64,000 bases of DNA, from contig SCMT01000001.1 in NCBI GenBank assembly GCA_005502915.1, forward strand, positions 1 through 64,000, read 5' to 3'. The DNA is from Lysobacteraceae bacterium 2PB (GTDB lineage Bacteria > Pseudomonadota > Gammaproteobacteria > Xanthomonadales > Xanthomonadaceae). The position numbers were made by a program, and so were the translations under genes. Position 1 is the first letter of the stretch, and each line of letters starts with the position of its first letter. Below are positions 24,571 through 33,741 of the stretch, in pieces. Under the pieces are notes generated by a model. That model was given only the letters and a program-made list of their open reading frames with translations, was not told where the DNA came from and did not search any database.

Positions 24571-26576
24571 CAGCGATCGTCCTCGCGGCGACGGCGACGC
24601 TCTTCGAGCTTGAACTTCTCGCGCAGCAGGCCGCCCGGGTCGTCGGGCACGCGGCGCAGCCAGGCCTCGTTGGCGAGGCGTCGCCCGCCGGGCGCGACCT
24701 GGCCGGCGGGCGCGGTGCCGGACGATGGCGCGCCTGCGGGCGGCGTGGTCGACGGGGATGCGCCCTGCGCACGGCGCATGCGTTCGCGCTGCGCGGCGTC
24801 GGCCTGGCGCTGCGCGGCGATATCCGCAGGCGTCGGGGGTCCGGACGGGCGGGTCGTGTCCTGGGCGGGTGTCGGTGCCGGCGTCCTCTGCCCTGCCTGC
24901 GCGGGCGTCCGGGGCTGTCCGGTCCCGGACGAAGGCGGTGTCCCCGCCTGGCGCTGGCCTTCCTGCCCGGTCCTGCCGGCCTGGTCCTTGCCCTGCGGAT
25001 CCTTGCCCTGCGGGTCCTTGCCCTGCGGATCCTTGCCCTGCTGATCCTTGCCCTGCTGATCCTTGCCCTGCTGATCCTTGCCCTGCTGATCCTTGCCCTG
25101 CTGATCCTTGCCCTGCTGATCCTTGCCCTGCTGGTCCTTGCCCTGCTGGTCCTTGCCCTGCGGGTCCTTGCCCTGCTGATCCTTACCCTGTGGGTCCTTG
25201 CCCTGCCCCGCCTGGTCTTTCGAGCCGGTCTGCGGCTTGCGCTGCGCCTGTTGCTGCCGCGCGGCGGCAGTCAGGCGTCGGTTCTCGGTGGCATCGGGCA
25301 TGCCCGGCTGCAGGCGCAGGGCGCGGTCGTATTCGGCGATGGCCTCGTCGTAGCGCCCCTGCCGCGCCAGCGCGTTGCCGCGGTTGTAGGCGGCATCGGC
25401 GCCGGGCAGGTCGGCCCAGTGCGACATCGCAGCCTTGTAGTCGCCCGATCGATAGGCCTCCACGCCACGCTGCATCCGCGCGTGCTGCGCCTGGTCGCGA
25501 CGTTGCCAGAGCGTGCCGTCGTCGGCGTGGACCACCTGCCACGGCAGGCACAGCGCGAGCAGCGCGACCGCCAGCACGCCGCGCCGGAATGCGAACAGCG
25601 CGAGCAGCAGCAGCGGCGGCAGCAGCCAGAAACCTTCGTCGATGGCCAGCGCGCCGCGCCTGCGCTCGTCGGCGACCGCATCCTCCACGCGGTCGGCGCG
25701 CAGCACGCCGAGCGCGCGCAGGTCGCTGTCGTCCACCGACGCCGGCACGAAGCGGCCATCGCCGGCATCGGCCGTCGCACGCAGGCCGTCGACATCCAGC
25801 GCCGTGCGCTGGCGACGTCCACGCCTGTCGACGTAACTGCCGCCTTCGGCCGTGCCCAGGCCCAGCACCGACACGCGGAAGCCGGCGGTGCGGGCCTCGC
25901 CCGCCGCACGGCGGGCGCTGGCATCGGCACGATGGGTCATCAGCAGGATGTCGCCGCGCGGGAAACCGGCGCGCTCGAGCAGCAGCACCGATTCGCGGAT
26001 CGCGCGCTCGGCGCGCTGGCCATCGTCGGGCATCACCTCGGGCGACAGCGCATCGACGAACAGTTCGATGTTGGCGGCATCGTCGGTCAGCGGCGACACG
26101 ATGTAGGCGTCGTCGGCGAACGCGACCAGCGCGATCTGCCCGCCGCCGCGCTCGCGCAGCAGGCGGGTGAGCTTGGCGCGCATCTGCAGCAGGCGCGAAG
26201 GCGGCAGGTCGGCGGCGGTCGAGGCTTCGGACAGGTCCACCGCGATCACCAGCGGCGTGCGGTCCTGCCACAGCGGCTGCGGCAGGCTGCGCCAGCTCGG
26301 GCCAGCCAGGGCCAGGAGGGCGAGGATCAGGGCGAGCGTGGCCAGCACGTGCCCGCGCGCGAGGCGCCCGCCCTCGCCGGTGTCGCCGCCTTCGATGAGG
26401 TGACGCAGCAGATGCGCATCGACCGCGTCGCGCCAGGCATTGCGGCGCCGGCGCTGGCGCTGCAGCCACCAGGGCAGCACGGGCACCAGGAGCAACGCGA
26501 GCAGCCACCACGGCCGCACGAACTGAAACCCGGCGACGAAGGCCTGGATCGACTCGGGCATCTGCGCCACGCTCAT
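24570..26576 (-). CDS. batB: BatB-BatC fusion: von Willebrand A domain plus TPR and low-complexity tail
   Basis: A 668-residue membrane protein. Two N-terminal membrane helices come first, then a VWA domain (about 95-290). A further membrane helix lies near 330, then a TPR pair (about 370-445, AAYNRGNALARQGRYDEAIAEYDRAL), which is the BatC part. A tail of 15 QGKD[QP] pentapeptides (about 457-530) and Pro/Gln-rich sequence ends with a charged helix. In the VWA domain the metal-site motif reads DLSEAS in place of DxSxS, so metal binding may be lost. The start overlaps the BatA stop (ATGA). Confidence 0.9.
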   Translation of the reverse strand: MSVAQMPESIQAFVAGFQFVRPWWLLALLLVPVLPWWLQRQRRRRNAWRDAVDAHLLRHLIEGGDTGEGGRLARGHVLATLALILALLALAGPSWRSLPQPLWQDRTPLVIAVDLSEASTAADLPPSRLLQMRAKLTRLLRERGGGQIALVAFADDAYIVSPLTDDAANIELFVDALSPEVMPDDGQRAERAIRESVLLLERAGFPRGDILLMTHRADASARRAAGEARTAGFRVSVLGLGTAEGGSYVDRRGRRQRTALDVDGLRATADAGDGRFVPASVDDSDLRALGVLRADRVEDAVADERRRGALAIDEGFWLLPPLLLLALFAFRRGVLAVALLALCLPWQVVHADDGTLWQRRDQAQHARMQRGVEAYRSGDYKAAMSHWADLPGADAAYNRGNALARQGRYDEAIAEYDRALRLQPGMPDATENRRLTAAARQQQAQRKPQTGSKDQAGQGKDPQGKDQQGKDPQGKDQQGKDQQGKDQQGKDQQGKDQQGKDQQGKDQQGKDQQGKDPQGKDPQGKDPQGKDQAGRTGQEGQRQAGTPPSSGTGQPRTPAQAGQRTPAPTPAQDTTRPSGPPTPADIAAQRQADAAQRERMRRAQGASPSTTPPAGAPSSGTAPAGQVAPGGRRLANEAWLRRVPDDPGGLLREKFKLEERRRRREDDR
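24986..25210 (-). repeat. In-frame tandem repeat, 15 copies of a 15-bp unit
   Basis: The unit CCTTGCCCTGCTGAT (plus strand) recurs every 15 bp from 24986 with CTG-GAT, CGG-GGT or CGG-GAT variants, encoding QGKDQ or QGKDP. One copy has CCTTACCCTG. Copy number is probably variable between strains. It is a coding minisatellite inside the BatB-BatC gene, with no non-repetitive spacers. Confidence 0.95.
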
Positions 26577-27616
26577 CGCGACGCTCTCCCCGGCGCGCGC
26601 ACGCCCGTCTGGCCCGCAGCGCCCAAGAGCAGCATCAGCGCCGCGCACAGCAGCGCGCCGGCCAGCGGCCACGCATAGCGCTCGATGCGCGGACGCAGGC
26701 GCTGGCCCGGATGCTTCACCGGTTCGATGCGATCGATCTCTGCGTAGATGCCCAGCAATTGCTCGACGTCGCGCGCGACGAAGGCGCGACCGCCGGTGAT
26801 CTGGGCGATGCGCTGCAGCGTGGGCTCGTCGGTCTGCTGGGCCTGGCCGGCCATGCGGATCGGCAGGCCGAACACCGACAGGCCGGCGCCGTAGCCGCCG
26901 AAGGCGATGGTGTGGATGCGCACGCCATCGTCGCGCGCCAGTTCCGCGGCCTTCAACGGATCGAGGATGCCCGCGCTGTTCACGCCGTCGGTGAGCAGGA
27001 TCAGCACGCGCTGCCCCGACGGCTGCCTGCGCAGGCGCTTGGTCGCCAGCGCGATCGCATCGCCGATCGCGGTGCCGCCGCCGGCGAGCCGCGTGACCGT
27101 GCCGTCGAGCTGCTCGCGCACGGTGTCGAGGTCGCGGGTGAGCGGGGTCAGCGCGTAGGCGCGTTCGCCGAAGACGATGAGTCCGACGCGATCGCCGGCG
27201 CGGCGCTCCAGGAAGTCGGCGATCACCGCCTTGCCCGCGGTCAGCCGCGACACCACGCGACCACCGAGTTCGATGTCGCGTTCTTCCATGCTGCCGGACA
27301 GGTCGACCGCCAGCATGAGGTCGCGCCCGGTCTGCGGCGGCTGCACCACGTCGCCCAGTTGCTGCGGACGCGCCGCCGCCACGACCAGCAGGCACCAGGC
27401 CAGCCAGGCCAGCGCGGGGACGCCGCGCGCGCGCGCAGGGCCGGTGTTGCCGGCCAGCGCGCCGAGGCGGTCGCCGTAGGGCACGCGCAGGCCCGGCACG
27501 CCGGCAGCGCGTCCGGGCAGCACGCGCCGCGCCACCCACGGCAAAGGCAGCGCGAGCAGCAGCCATGGCCACGCGAACGCGGCGAACAGCGGCGCGAACA
27601 ATTCGGCGAGCGTCAT
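26573..27616 (-). CDS. batA: BatA: VWA-domain membrane protein of the Bat operon
   Basis: A 347-residue protein. An N-terminal membrane region comes first (WPWLLLALPLPWVARRVLPG, then a second helix LAWLAWCLLVVAAA). A VWA domain spans residues about 95-290 with an intact metal-site motif DLSGSM, TGGGTAIGDAI and LLTDG. A C-terminal membrane helix (WPLAGALLCAALMLLLG) ends it. It is presumed to work with MoxR and BatB as a membrane complex. Both ends overlap neighbours by 4 nt (ATGA), showing a translationally coupled operon. Confidence 0.93.
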   Translation of the reverse strand: MTLAELFAPLFAAFAWPWLLLALPLPWVARRVLPGRAAGVPGLRVPYGDRLGALAGNTGPARARGVPALAWLAWCLLVVAAARPQQLGDVVQPPQTGRDLMLAVDLSGSMEERDIELGGRVVSRLTAGKAVIADFLERRAGDRVGLIVFGERAYALTPLTRDLDTVREQLDGTVTRLAGGGTAIGDAIALATKRLRRQPSGQRVLILLTDGVNSAGILDPLKAAELARDDGVRIHTIAFGGYGAGLSVFGLPIRMAGQAQQTDEPTLQRIAQITGGRAFVARDVEQLLGIYAEIDRIEPVKHPGQRLRPRIERYAWPLAGALLCAALMLLLGAAGQTGVRAPGRASR

Positions 27617-28152
27617 CCGCGCCTCCGCATCCGGGGCAGACGCCAGCGTCGCGGCGCACCGCGCATCAGCGCGACGAAACGCGCGCGCGCGACGGGACGC
27701 AGCGCGTCGACCGCAGCGGCATCGACCTCGCGACGGAAGCCGCCGTCGAGCAGCACGCCGCCGACGTCCGCGAACGTCGCGGCGCCGCGCGCACGCGGTC
27801 CTTCGTCGAGGAAATGCAGCCAGTCCGCGCCCTGCAGCCGGTCGGCGGACGGATCCCGCAGGCGGGCGGCACGGCGCAGCAGTTCGGACATCGCGGCGAT
27901 GCGCGCGGCTTCCCCTTGCGCGGCATCGACCGTCGCATCGAAGAGCGCTTCGGCGGCGATGCGTCGGCGACGCGCATGACGGCGCCACAGCAGCAGGATG
28001 GCGAACAGCACGGCCACCACCGCCGCGACCAGCCACCAGCCCATCGGCGGCGGCCACCAGCCGGGCGCGTCGGGCAGATGCGCATCGCGCAGCGGCAACG
28101 TCGCCGGATCGACCGCGGCCTGCGCCATGGCGCGCGACAGGAGGCCGGTCAT
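27613..28152 (-). CDS. DUF4381 domain membrane protein
   Basis: A 179-residue protein: an N-terminal segment containing LPLRDAHLPDAPGWWPPPMGWW (the DUF4381 hallmark), one membrane helix (LVAAVVAVLFAILLLW), then a basic helical cytoplasmic region with DWLHFLDE and a late FRREVD segment. DUF4381 proteins are regular members of MoxR/Bat operons, placed between the DUF58 and VWA genes as here. Start overlaps the DUF58 stop by 4 nt, and its stop overlaps the BatA start. Molecular function unknown. Confidence 0.9.
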   Translation of the reverse strand: MTGLLSRAMAQAAVDPATLPLRDAHLPDAPGWWPPPMGWWLVAAVVAVLFAILLLWRRHARRRRIAAEALFDATVDAAQGEAARIAAMSELLRRAARLRDPSADRLQGADWLHFLDEGPRARGAATFADVGGVLLDGGFRREVDAAAVDALRPVARARFVALMRGAPRRWRLPRMRRRG

Positions 28153-29066
28153 GCGCCGCGCGCTCCGGCCAGCAGCGACAGCCAGCCGTCGCTCGGTGCT
28201 TCGGACGACAGCACATGGCAACGGATCCCGCTGCGCGCCAGGGTGTCCTGGGCCTGCTGCAGCGGCGCGACGAAGGCCTCGCCCCAGCGCCGACGCAGGG
28301 CATCGCCGCCGAGATCGAGTTCGACCCGCCGCAGTACCGAAACGCCGGACGCCGCCATGCGTTCGACGAGAAACGGCAGACGCGCGGCAGGCGGCTCGCG
28401 CTCCAGCGGATCGCTCAGCAGCAGCACGATGACTTCGCGATGCTGGGCCAGCGTGGTCCAGCGGGTCTGCGCGATGCCGGCCGCGCTCAGCGGATCGGCC
28501 AGCACCACCAGTCGCGTGCCCGGTCGCGCGAGGCGATCGGCGTGGTCCAGCGCGACCGCGAAGCCATCGTCCTGCGCCGGCTGGCGCGCGTACCAGCGCA
28601 CCATCGCATCGAGGACGCGCAGCGCGCCGCGCACGCCCGCGACCGGCACCACCGGCGCCTCGCTCGAACTTCCGCGCAGCGCGGCGATGCGGTCGCCATC
28701 GCGCACCGCCACCCAGGCCGCGAGCGCGCCCGCACGCGCGGCCTGCACGGACTTGAAGCGCACCCGCGTGCCGAAATACAGGGTCGGCGCGGTATCGGCG
28801 ACGATCAGGGTCAACCGCTCGCGCTCGGCCTGGAACAGCTTGGTATGCGGTTTCCCGGTGCGCGCGGTCAGTCGCCAGTCGATGTGCCGCGCGTCGTCGC
28901 CGATCGCGTACTCGCGGGATTCGGCGTATTCCATACCGCGTCCGCGCACCGCGGATGGCGCCTGCCCGCTCAGGCCATGGTGGCCGCGGCGCGGCGGGCG
29001 CCGACCGACCACGGCACGACGCAGCGCCACCAGTTCATCCAGGCTCGGCGTGATCCCTTCGCTCAT
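28149..29066 (-). CDS. DUF58 domain-containing protein
   Basis: A 305-residue cytoplasmic protein. It has the DUF58 signature GRGMEYAESREYAIGDDAR followed by HIDWRLTART near residue 40-75, and a VWA-like C-terminal half. Family members partner with MoxR ATPases. It contains no membrane helices. It lies 74 nt downstream of moxR and overlaps the DUF4381 gene by 4 nt. Confidence 0.92.
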   Translation of the reverse strand: MSEGITPSLDELVALRRAVVGRRPPRRGHHGLSGQAPSAVRGRGMEYAESREYAIGDDARHIDWRLTARTGKPHTKLFQAERERLTLIVADTAPTLYFGTRVRFKSVQAARAGALAAWVAVRDGDRIAALRGSSSEAPVVPVAGVRGALRVLDAMVRWYARQPAQDDGFAVALDHADRLARPGTRLVVLADPLSAAGIAQTRWTTLAQHREVIVLLLSDPLEREPPAARLPFLVERMAASGVSVLRRVELDLGGDALRRRWGEAFVAPLQQAQDTLARSGIRCHVLSSEAPSDGWLSLLAGARGA

Positions 29067-29140
29067 CGCGCGCTCCGCGTGTCCTCAGCGCCGTTTCGGA
29101 GCTGCGGCGTTGACCACGGCAGCGTTGAAGGCCGCAGCCC

Positions 29141-30190
29141 TCAAGGCAGCGGCACCTTGTCGAGCAGCGCCTGCACCAGGCGCTCGCCGTCCCAGCCTTC
29201 GGCCACGGCTTCGTAGCTGGGCAGCACGCGATGGCGCAGCACGTCCAGCGCGACCGCGCGCACGTCTTCCGGAGTCACGAAGTCGCGGCCGGACAGCCAG
29301 GCGCGCGCACGCGCGCAGCGCTCCAGCGCGATCGAACCACGCGGGCTCGCGCCCCAGCCGATGCGGCGTGCGAGCGCGGCGTCGTAACGCCGCGCGTCGC
29401 GCGAGGCCAGCACCAGTTCGATCAGGTAACGCTCCAGTGCCGGCGCGACATGCACATCGAGCACCGCCGCGCGCGCCGCGAACACGTCGGCCTGCGACAG
29501 GCGCAAGGGCGCCCGGCCATCGTCCTGCACCGGCGCGGTCGCGGCCTGGCCGCTGCGCGCGCGCTCCCGCGCCAGGCGCAGGATCTCGGCTTCCATCGAC
29601 GCGTCGGGATAGCCGATGCGCACGTACATCAGGAAACGGTCGAGCTGCGCCTCGGGCAGCGGGAACGTGCCTTCCTGTTCGATCGGGTTCTGCGTCGCCA
29701 TCACCAGGAACAGGTCGGGCAACGCATAGGTCTGCCGGCCGACTGTGACCTGGCGCTCGCCCATCGCCTCCAGCAGCGCCGACTGCACCTTGGCCGGTGC
29801 GCGATTGATCTCGTCCGCCAGCAGCAGCGAGTGGAAGATCGGACCAGGCTGGAACTGGAAGCCGCCGTCCTGCGGGCGCCACACCTCGGTCCCGGTCAGA
29901 TCGGCGGGCAGCAGGTCGGGGGTGAACTGCACGCGGGCGAAGTCCGCTTCCAGCCGGCTGGCCAGGGCGCGGATCGCAGTCGTCTTGGCAAGACCGGGCG
30001 CGCCTTCGACCAGCAGGTGCCCATCGGCGAGCAGCGCGATCAGCAGGCGCTCGACCAGCGCCGCCTGGCCGACGATCTCGGTCGACAGCCGCGCCCGCAG
30101 CGCGGTGAAGGCCGCATGCAGGCGCGCAGCCTCGCCCTGCGCCTCGGCGTCATGGGCGTGGAGGCCCGTCTCGGTCGTTCCTGGTGGCAT
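29141..30190 (-). CDS. MoxR-family AAA+ ATPase
   Basis: A 349-residue AAA+ ATPase. Walker A is GAPGLAKT (about residue 64), Walker B LLLADEINRAP (about 125), a sensor segment MATQNPIEQEGTFPLPEAQLDRFL follows, and a C-terminal lid carries PRGSIALERCARA and VTPEDV. MoxR proteins remodel VWA-domain partners, here BatA and BatB. It is the first gene of the operon moxR-DUF58-DUF4381-batA-batB/C-batD. The roughly 40-residue N-terminal region before the core is Ala/His-rich. Confidence 0.95.
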   Translation of the reverse strand: MPPGTTETGLHAHDAEAQGEAARLHAAFTALRARLSTEIVGQAALVERLLIALLADGHLLVEGAPGLAKTTAIRALASRLEADFARVQFTPDLLPADLTGTEVWRPQDGGFQFQPGPIFHSLLLADEINRAPAKVQSALLEAMGERQVTVGRQTYALPDLFLVMATQNPIEQEGTFPLPEAQLDRFLMYVRIGYPDASMEAEILRLARERARSGQAATAPVQDDGRAPLRLSQADVFAARAAVLDVHVAPALERYLIELVLASRDARRYDAALARRIGWGASPRGSIALERCARARAWLSGRDFVTPEDVRAVALDVLRHRVLPSYEAVAEGWDGERLVQALLDKVPLP

Positions 30191-30364
30191 CGGCGCGCAT
30201 CCCTCGGGCAGTCTCGAACGCGGAGTTTGACCGATGCGGGGCGGAAATGTTCATCCCCGTACCGCGTCGTGTCGCACCGCGCCTTCCCCGTGCCGCATCT
30301 TCGTGTTCCCGGAATGCAGGACGTCGCAGCCGCATGCCTCGCTGCTGCCGGAAGCCTCCGCCCG

Positions 30365-30393
30365 GAAAACGAAACGGGGGCCGAAGCCCCCGT
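30365..30393 (-). terminator. Rho-independent terminator of the pil operon
   Basis: An 8-bp GC stem ACGGGGGC/GCCCCCGT (30374-30381, 30386-30393). On the minus strand it closes on a UUCG tetraloop and is followed by TTCGTTTT. It lies 36 nt past the pilQ stop and separates the pil operon from moxR. Confidence 0.88.
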
Positions 30394-30428
30394 CCGTCGA
30401 AACCCTCTTGCGATCGATGCCGCGTCGA

Positions 30429-32420
30429 TCAGACGCGCGGCGCGACCTTCATGACCTTCGGGGTGACGAAGATCAGCAGCTCGGCCTTGCCCTTCGAGCG
30501 ACCGCGCTTCTTGAACAGGTTGCCCAGCACCGGCAGGTCGGCGAGGAAGGGCACCTTCGAAGCCTGGCTGCGGTCGCTGAATTCGTACACGCCGCCGACG
30601 ACCACGGTGTTGCCGTCCTCGATCAGCACGGCGGTGGTGACTTCGCGCTTGGCGATGAGCGGCACCGAACCGGCGACCGTGTCGATGAAGTCTTCCAGCT
30701 CGTCCTTCTTCACCAGCAGGTTCAGGAAGACGCGACCGTCGTTGGTGATGGTCGGGGTGACGCGCAGCTCCAGCACCACGTCCTTGAAGTTCACGGTCTG
30801 GGTGATCTGGCCACCGCTCGACTGCGTGGTGACGTAGCCGATCTCGCGGCCCTGCTTGATGATCGCTTCGCGCTGGTTGCTGGTCACGACGCGCGGGCTG
30901 GAAATCACTTCGCCGCGGCCTTCTTCCTGCATCGCCGACAGTTCGATGTCGAGGGCGTAACCGGCATTGAGGATGGTGAAGGCCATCGTCGCCGGGTTGG
31001 ACGACAGCAGGCCGCCGGCCAGCACGCCCAGGTCGACGTTGTTGCCCTTGCTGATCGTGGAGCTTCCGCGAAGCGGCGGGGGACCGACCTGGCCGCCCGC
31101 GATCCAGGTGCGATACGCCGCGAGATAGGCGTTGTCGGTCTGCGTGATCGAGTTGCGGGTCGCGGTCGTGTTGGCGATGCTGTTGCCGAAGGTGACGTTG
31201 TTCTTGCTGCCGTTGATGCCGAACTTGGCGCCGAGCTCACGCGCGAAGTCTTCGGTGGCGATGACCACCTTGGCTTCGATCAGCACCTGATCGACCGGCG
31301 TGTCCAGCATCGCCACGAGGCGACGGATCTCGGTGACGCGCGCCGGGATGTCGATCACCAGCAGGGTGTTGGTGCGGCGGTCGAAGCTGAGGCTGCCGCG
31401 CGAGGACAGGAAGCCTCGGCTCTGGCTCGATGCGCCCGCACTCGCGCCACCACTGCCACCGCCCGAATTGCCCTTGCTCTCGTCGGTCAGCAGCTTGGCG
31501 ATGTCCTCGGCGTTGCCGTAGCTCACCGGAATGTATTCGGTGACGGTCTCGGCGCGGTTCTCGATCGCGATGCGGGCGTCTTCCTTGTCCTGCTCGAACT
31601 TGGCGATTTCAGCCTGCGGCGCGACCCAGATGACGTTGCCGCTGCGGCGCTTGTCGAGCTGCTTGGCCTGCAGCACCAGATCCAGCGCCTGGTCCCACGG
31701 CACGTTGATCAGGCGCAGGGTGACGTTGCCCTGGGTGGTGTCGCTGGCGACGATGTTCAGCCCGGACTCTTCGGCGATCAGCTGCAGCACCGTGCGGACC
31801 GGGATGTCCTGAAAGTTGAAGGTCACCGCGCGACCGCTGTAACCGCGGCCACCGCCGGTCGCGGCGACCGTGGGGGCCTTCTGGCCCGCGGCGGCGACGG
31901 CCGTGGCGCTGCCGACGGCGCGCATCGGCGTGGCGGCACGCGGCACCAGCTCGACGATGTAGTCCTTGCCGGTCTGGTAGGCCAGGGACTCGAATGGACC
32001 CGTGGTCGTGAGCACCAGCTGCGTCTTGGCATCGCCCTGCGCCAGCGCCTGCACGTTCTGCACCGGCGTCGCGAAGTCGGTGACGTTCAGCGAGCGCTGC
32101 AGGTGCGCCGGAAGCCTGGCGTTGCCGATGTCGACGATCACGCCGGCGTCGGTCGACCGCATGTCGGGCATGGCGCCGTCGCGGTCGAAGCGGAGGATCA
32201 GCTTGCCCGATCCGCCATCGCCCCGCTTGAAGTCGATGTCGGTGATGGCGCTGACCGCCGGAGCCTGCTGGCCTGCCTGCGCGGCGGGTGCCGGTGCGGG
32301 CGTGGCGGCGTTGACGGCGCTGAGCGCCGACAACAGGCCGACGGTCAGGCCGAACATCGTGGCCCTGATTGGCATCGTGCGACGGCCCTGCTGCTGGCTA
32401 TGCGCGTTGAGTACGATCAT
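30429..32420 (-). CDS. pilQ: Type IV pilus secretin PilQ
   Basis: A 663-residue outer-membrane secretin that forms the pilus exit channel. Signal region to about residue 40. A single AMIN domain (about 55-150) follows, then a Gly/Ala linker. The STN/N0 domain is at about 185-250 (VTFNFQDIPVRTVLQLIAEESG), then N1 and the secretin barrel to the end. The barrel includes VLIEAKVVIATEDFARELG and the C-terminal secretin signature LADLPVLGNLF. One AMIN domain makes it shorter than many PilQ proteins. GAGGGG upstream supports the ATG at 32420. Last gene of pilMNOPQ, 17 nt after pilP. Confidence 0.97.
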   Translation of the reverse strand: MIVLNAHSQQQGRRTMPIRATMFGLTVGLLSALSAVNAATPAPAPAAQAGQQAPAVSAITDIDFKRGDGGSGKLILRFDRDGAMPDMRSTDAGVIVDIGNARLPAHLQRSLNVTDFATPVQNVQALAQGDAKTQLVLTTTGPFESLAYQTGKDYIVELVPRAATPMRAVGSATAVAAAGQKAPTVAATGGGRGYSGRAVTFNFQDIPVRTVLQLIAEESGLNIVASDTTQGNVTLRLINVPWDQALDLVLQAKQLDKRRSGNVIWVAPQAEIAKFEQDKEDARIAIENRAETVTEYIPVSYGNAEDIAKLLTDESKGNSGGGSGGASAGASSQSRGFLSSRGSLSFDRRTNTLLVIDIPARVTEIRRLVAMLDTPVDQVLIEAKVVIATEDFARELGAKFGINGSKNNVTFGNSIANTTATRNSITQTDNAYLAAYRTWIAGGQVGPPPLRGSSTISKGNNVDLGVLAGGLLSSNPATMAFTILNAGYALDIELSAMQEEGRGEVISSPRVVTSNQREAIIKQGREIGYVTTQSSGGQITQTVNFKDVVLELRVTPTITNDGRVFLNLLVKKDELEDFIDTVAGSVPLIAKREVTTAVLIEDGNTVVVGGVYEFSDRSQASKVPFLADLPVLGNLFKKRGRSKGKAELLIFVTPKVMKVAPRV

Positions 32421-32437
32421 TTCGCTATCCCCTCGTC

Positions 32438-32980
32438 TTATTCGTCATCGAGCGAGACCGTCGCCGGCCGCTCCAGCCAACCGCCTGCACCGTCGGGCAC
32501 CAGCTCGACGAGCTCGATCCGGTCTTCGAAGACCGCGGTCACGCGCCCGTCCGCCTGGCCCATGTAATCCCCCGGCCGCACGCGATAGGTGACCTTCTCG
32601 GGCACCATCACCAGCGCGACCAGGTTGCCGCCCTTGCCCAGCGTCCCGACCATGTCGAGGCTGTCGAGGGGGAACTGTTCGAGTACCTGCTTGCGCCGGT
32701 TCGAGTCCGGACGCGGACCCGCGCCCTCCGAACCCGGCGAGAACGCCGTACTGAACGGATCGCGCAGGTTCTGCGCGGCATATTCGAACTGTTCGAAACG
32801 CTGCATCACCGGCAGCGGGTCGAGCGGCGGCGCGGGCCGCGCCTTGACCTCGGCGACCCACTCCTCGAGATTCGGCGCATCGCCCGGCGTGCTGGTGATC
32901 GAACGCCCGCAACCTGCGAGCGCGGCGACCAGCGCGACCGCGAGCACGAGGCGTGCCGTGTTGTCGTGTTGTCTGCGCAT
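32438..32980 (-). CDS. pilP: Type IV pilus inner-membrane lipoprotein PilP
   Basis: A 180-residue lipoprotein. The lipobox LAGC gives an acylated Cys at about residue 24. A flexible region then contains YAAQNLRDPF, a PilP hallmark that contacts PilNO. A C-terminal beta domain (LDSLDMVGTL...VYRVRPGDYMGQ-like region, about 105-180) binds PilQ. The ATG shares a base with the PilO stop (TGATG). Confidence 0.95.
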   Translation of the reverse strand: MRRQHDNTARLVLAVALVAALAGCGRSITSTPGDAPNLEEWVAEVKARPAPPLDPLPVMQRFEQFEYAAQNLRDPFSTAFSPGSEGAGPRPDSNRRKQVLEQFPLDSLDMVGTLGKGGNLVALVMVPEKVTYRVRPGDYMGQADGRVTAVFEDRIELVELVPDGAGGWLERPATVSLDDE

Positions 32981-33741
32981 CAGCGGCTGCCTCCCTGTGC
33001 GGCGGTGGCCTCGGCGGACTTGTTGGCGGCGGTGGCTGCGGCCTGCGCACCGGGCACGGCCGGACTTGCACCGCCCGCCCCGGCGGCGGGCGCCTCCGGA
33101 ACCACTTCGTCTTCGTCGCGGTAACGGTAGGTCTTGACCGTGCCCTTCAGCTCCAGGATCGAATCCGGGCCGATCGCGACGGGCTTCTTGTCGGGGCTCG
33201 CGCCGGGTGCGCCGCGCGGGGTGAGCTGGATGTCGTGCATGGTCATGATGACCACGCGCGGCAGCGAGGCCACGCCGCTGACGAAGGCGCCGAACTGGTG
33301 GTAGGAACCGACCATCTTCAGCTCGATCGGCTTCTCGACGTAGAACTCCAGCTGGGTCTCTTCGCCGGGCTGAAACAGCTCGTTGGTGATGCCGGTCGCC
33401 AGCGCGGTCTGCGAGATGTCGACGATCAGCGCCGGCATTTCGGTCTTGCTCGGCAGCTGGCGCAGCATCTGCTGGAGCTGCTGCTCCATCAGCGCGAGCT
33501 GCTGCTTGAGCGGTTCGAGGTTGGCCGCTTCACCCTGCTTCTTCTCGAAATCGTTGCGCAGCGTGACTTCCTCGGCCTCGAGGCCCTCGAGCTGCGCGCC
33601 CAGGGGACGGGTCATGAAGTTCCAGAGGACGAACAGGATCAACAGGCAGAGGGCGATGCAGAAGCCGAACTGCCATTCGCGCGGCCAGGAGCCGGCGTTG
33701 TTGAAGTCGAGCTCCTTGAGGGACATTTTCTTCTTGCTCAC
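32980..33741 (-). CDS. pilO: Type IV pilus alignment protein PilO
   Basis: A 253-residue bitopic inner-membrane protein. A short cytoplasmic start contains MSLKELDFNNAGSWP. One membrane helix (FGFCIALCLLILFVLW, about 25-45) and a coiled coil (about 60-110) precede a ferredoxin-like domain. The tail is Ala/Gly-rich (after about 215). A GTG at 33741 overlapping the PilN stop (GTGA) is used as start; the ATG at 33726 is an alternative five codons in. It pairs with PilN in the PilMNOP alignment complex. Confidence 0.94.
   Translation of the reverse strand: MSKKKMSLKELDFNNAGSWPREWQFGFCIALCLLILFVLWNFMTRPLGAQLEGLEAEEVTLRNDFEKKQGEAANLEPLKQQLALMEQQLQQMLRQLPSKTEMPALIVDISQTALATGITNELFQPGEETQLEFYVEKPIELKMVGSYHQFGAFVSGVASLPRVVIMTMHDIQLTPRGAPGASPDKKPVAIGPDSILELKGTVKTYRYRDEDEVVPEAPAAGAGGASPAVPGAQAAATAANKSAEATAAQGGSR

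Noticed and set aside
24986-25210. CRISPR-like regular repeat
   Set aside because: Units are 15 bp with no spacers and encode an in-frame QGKD repeat within a protein gene.
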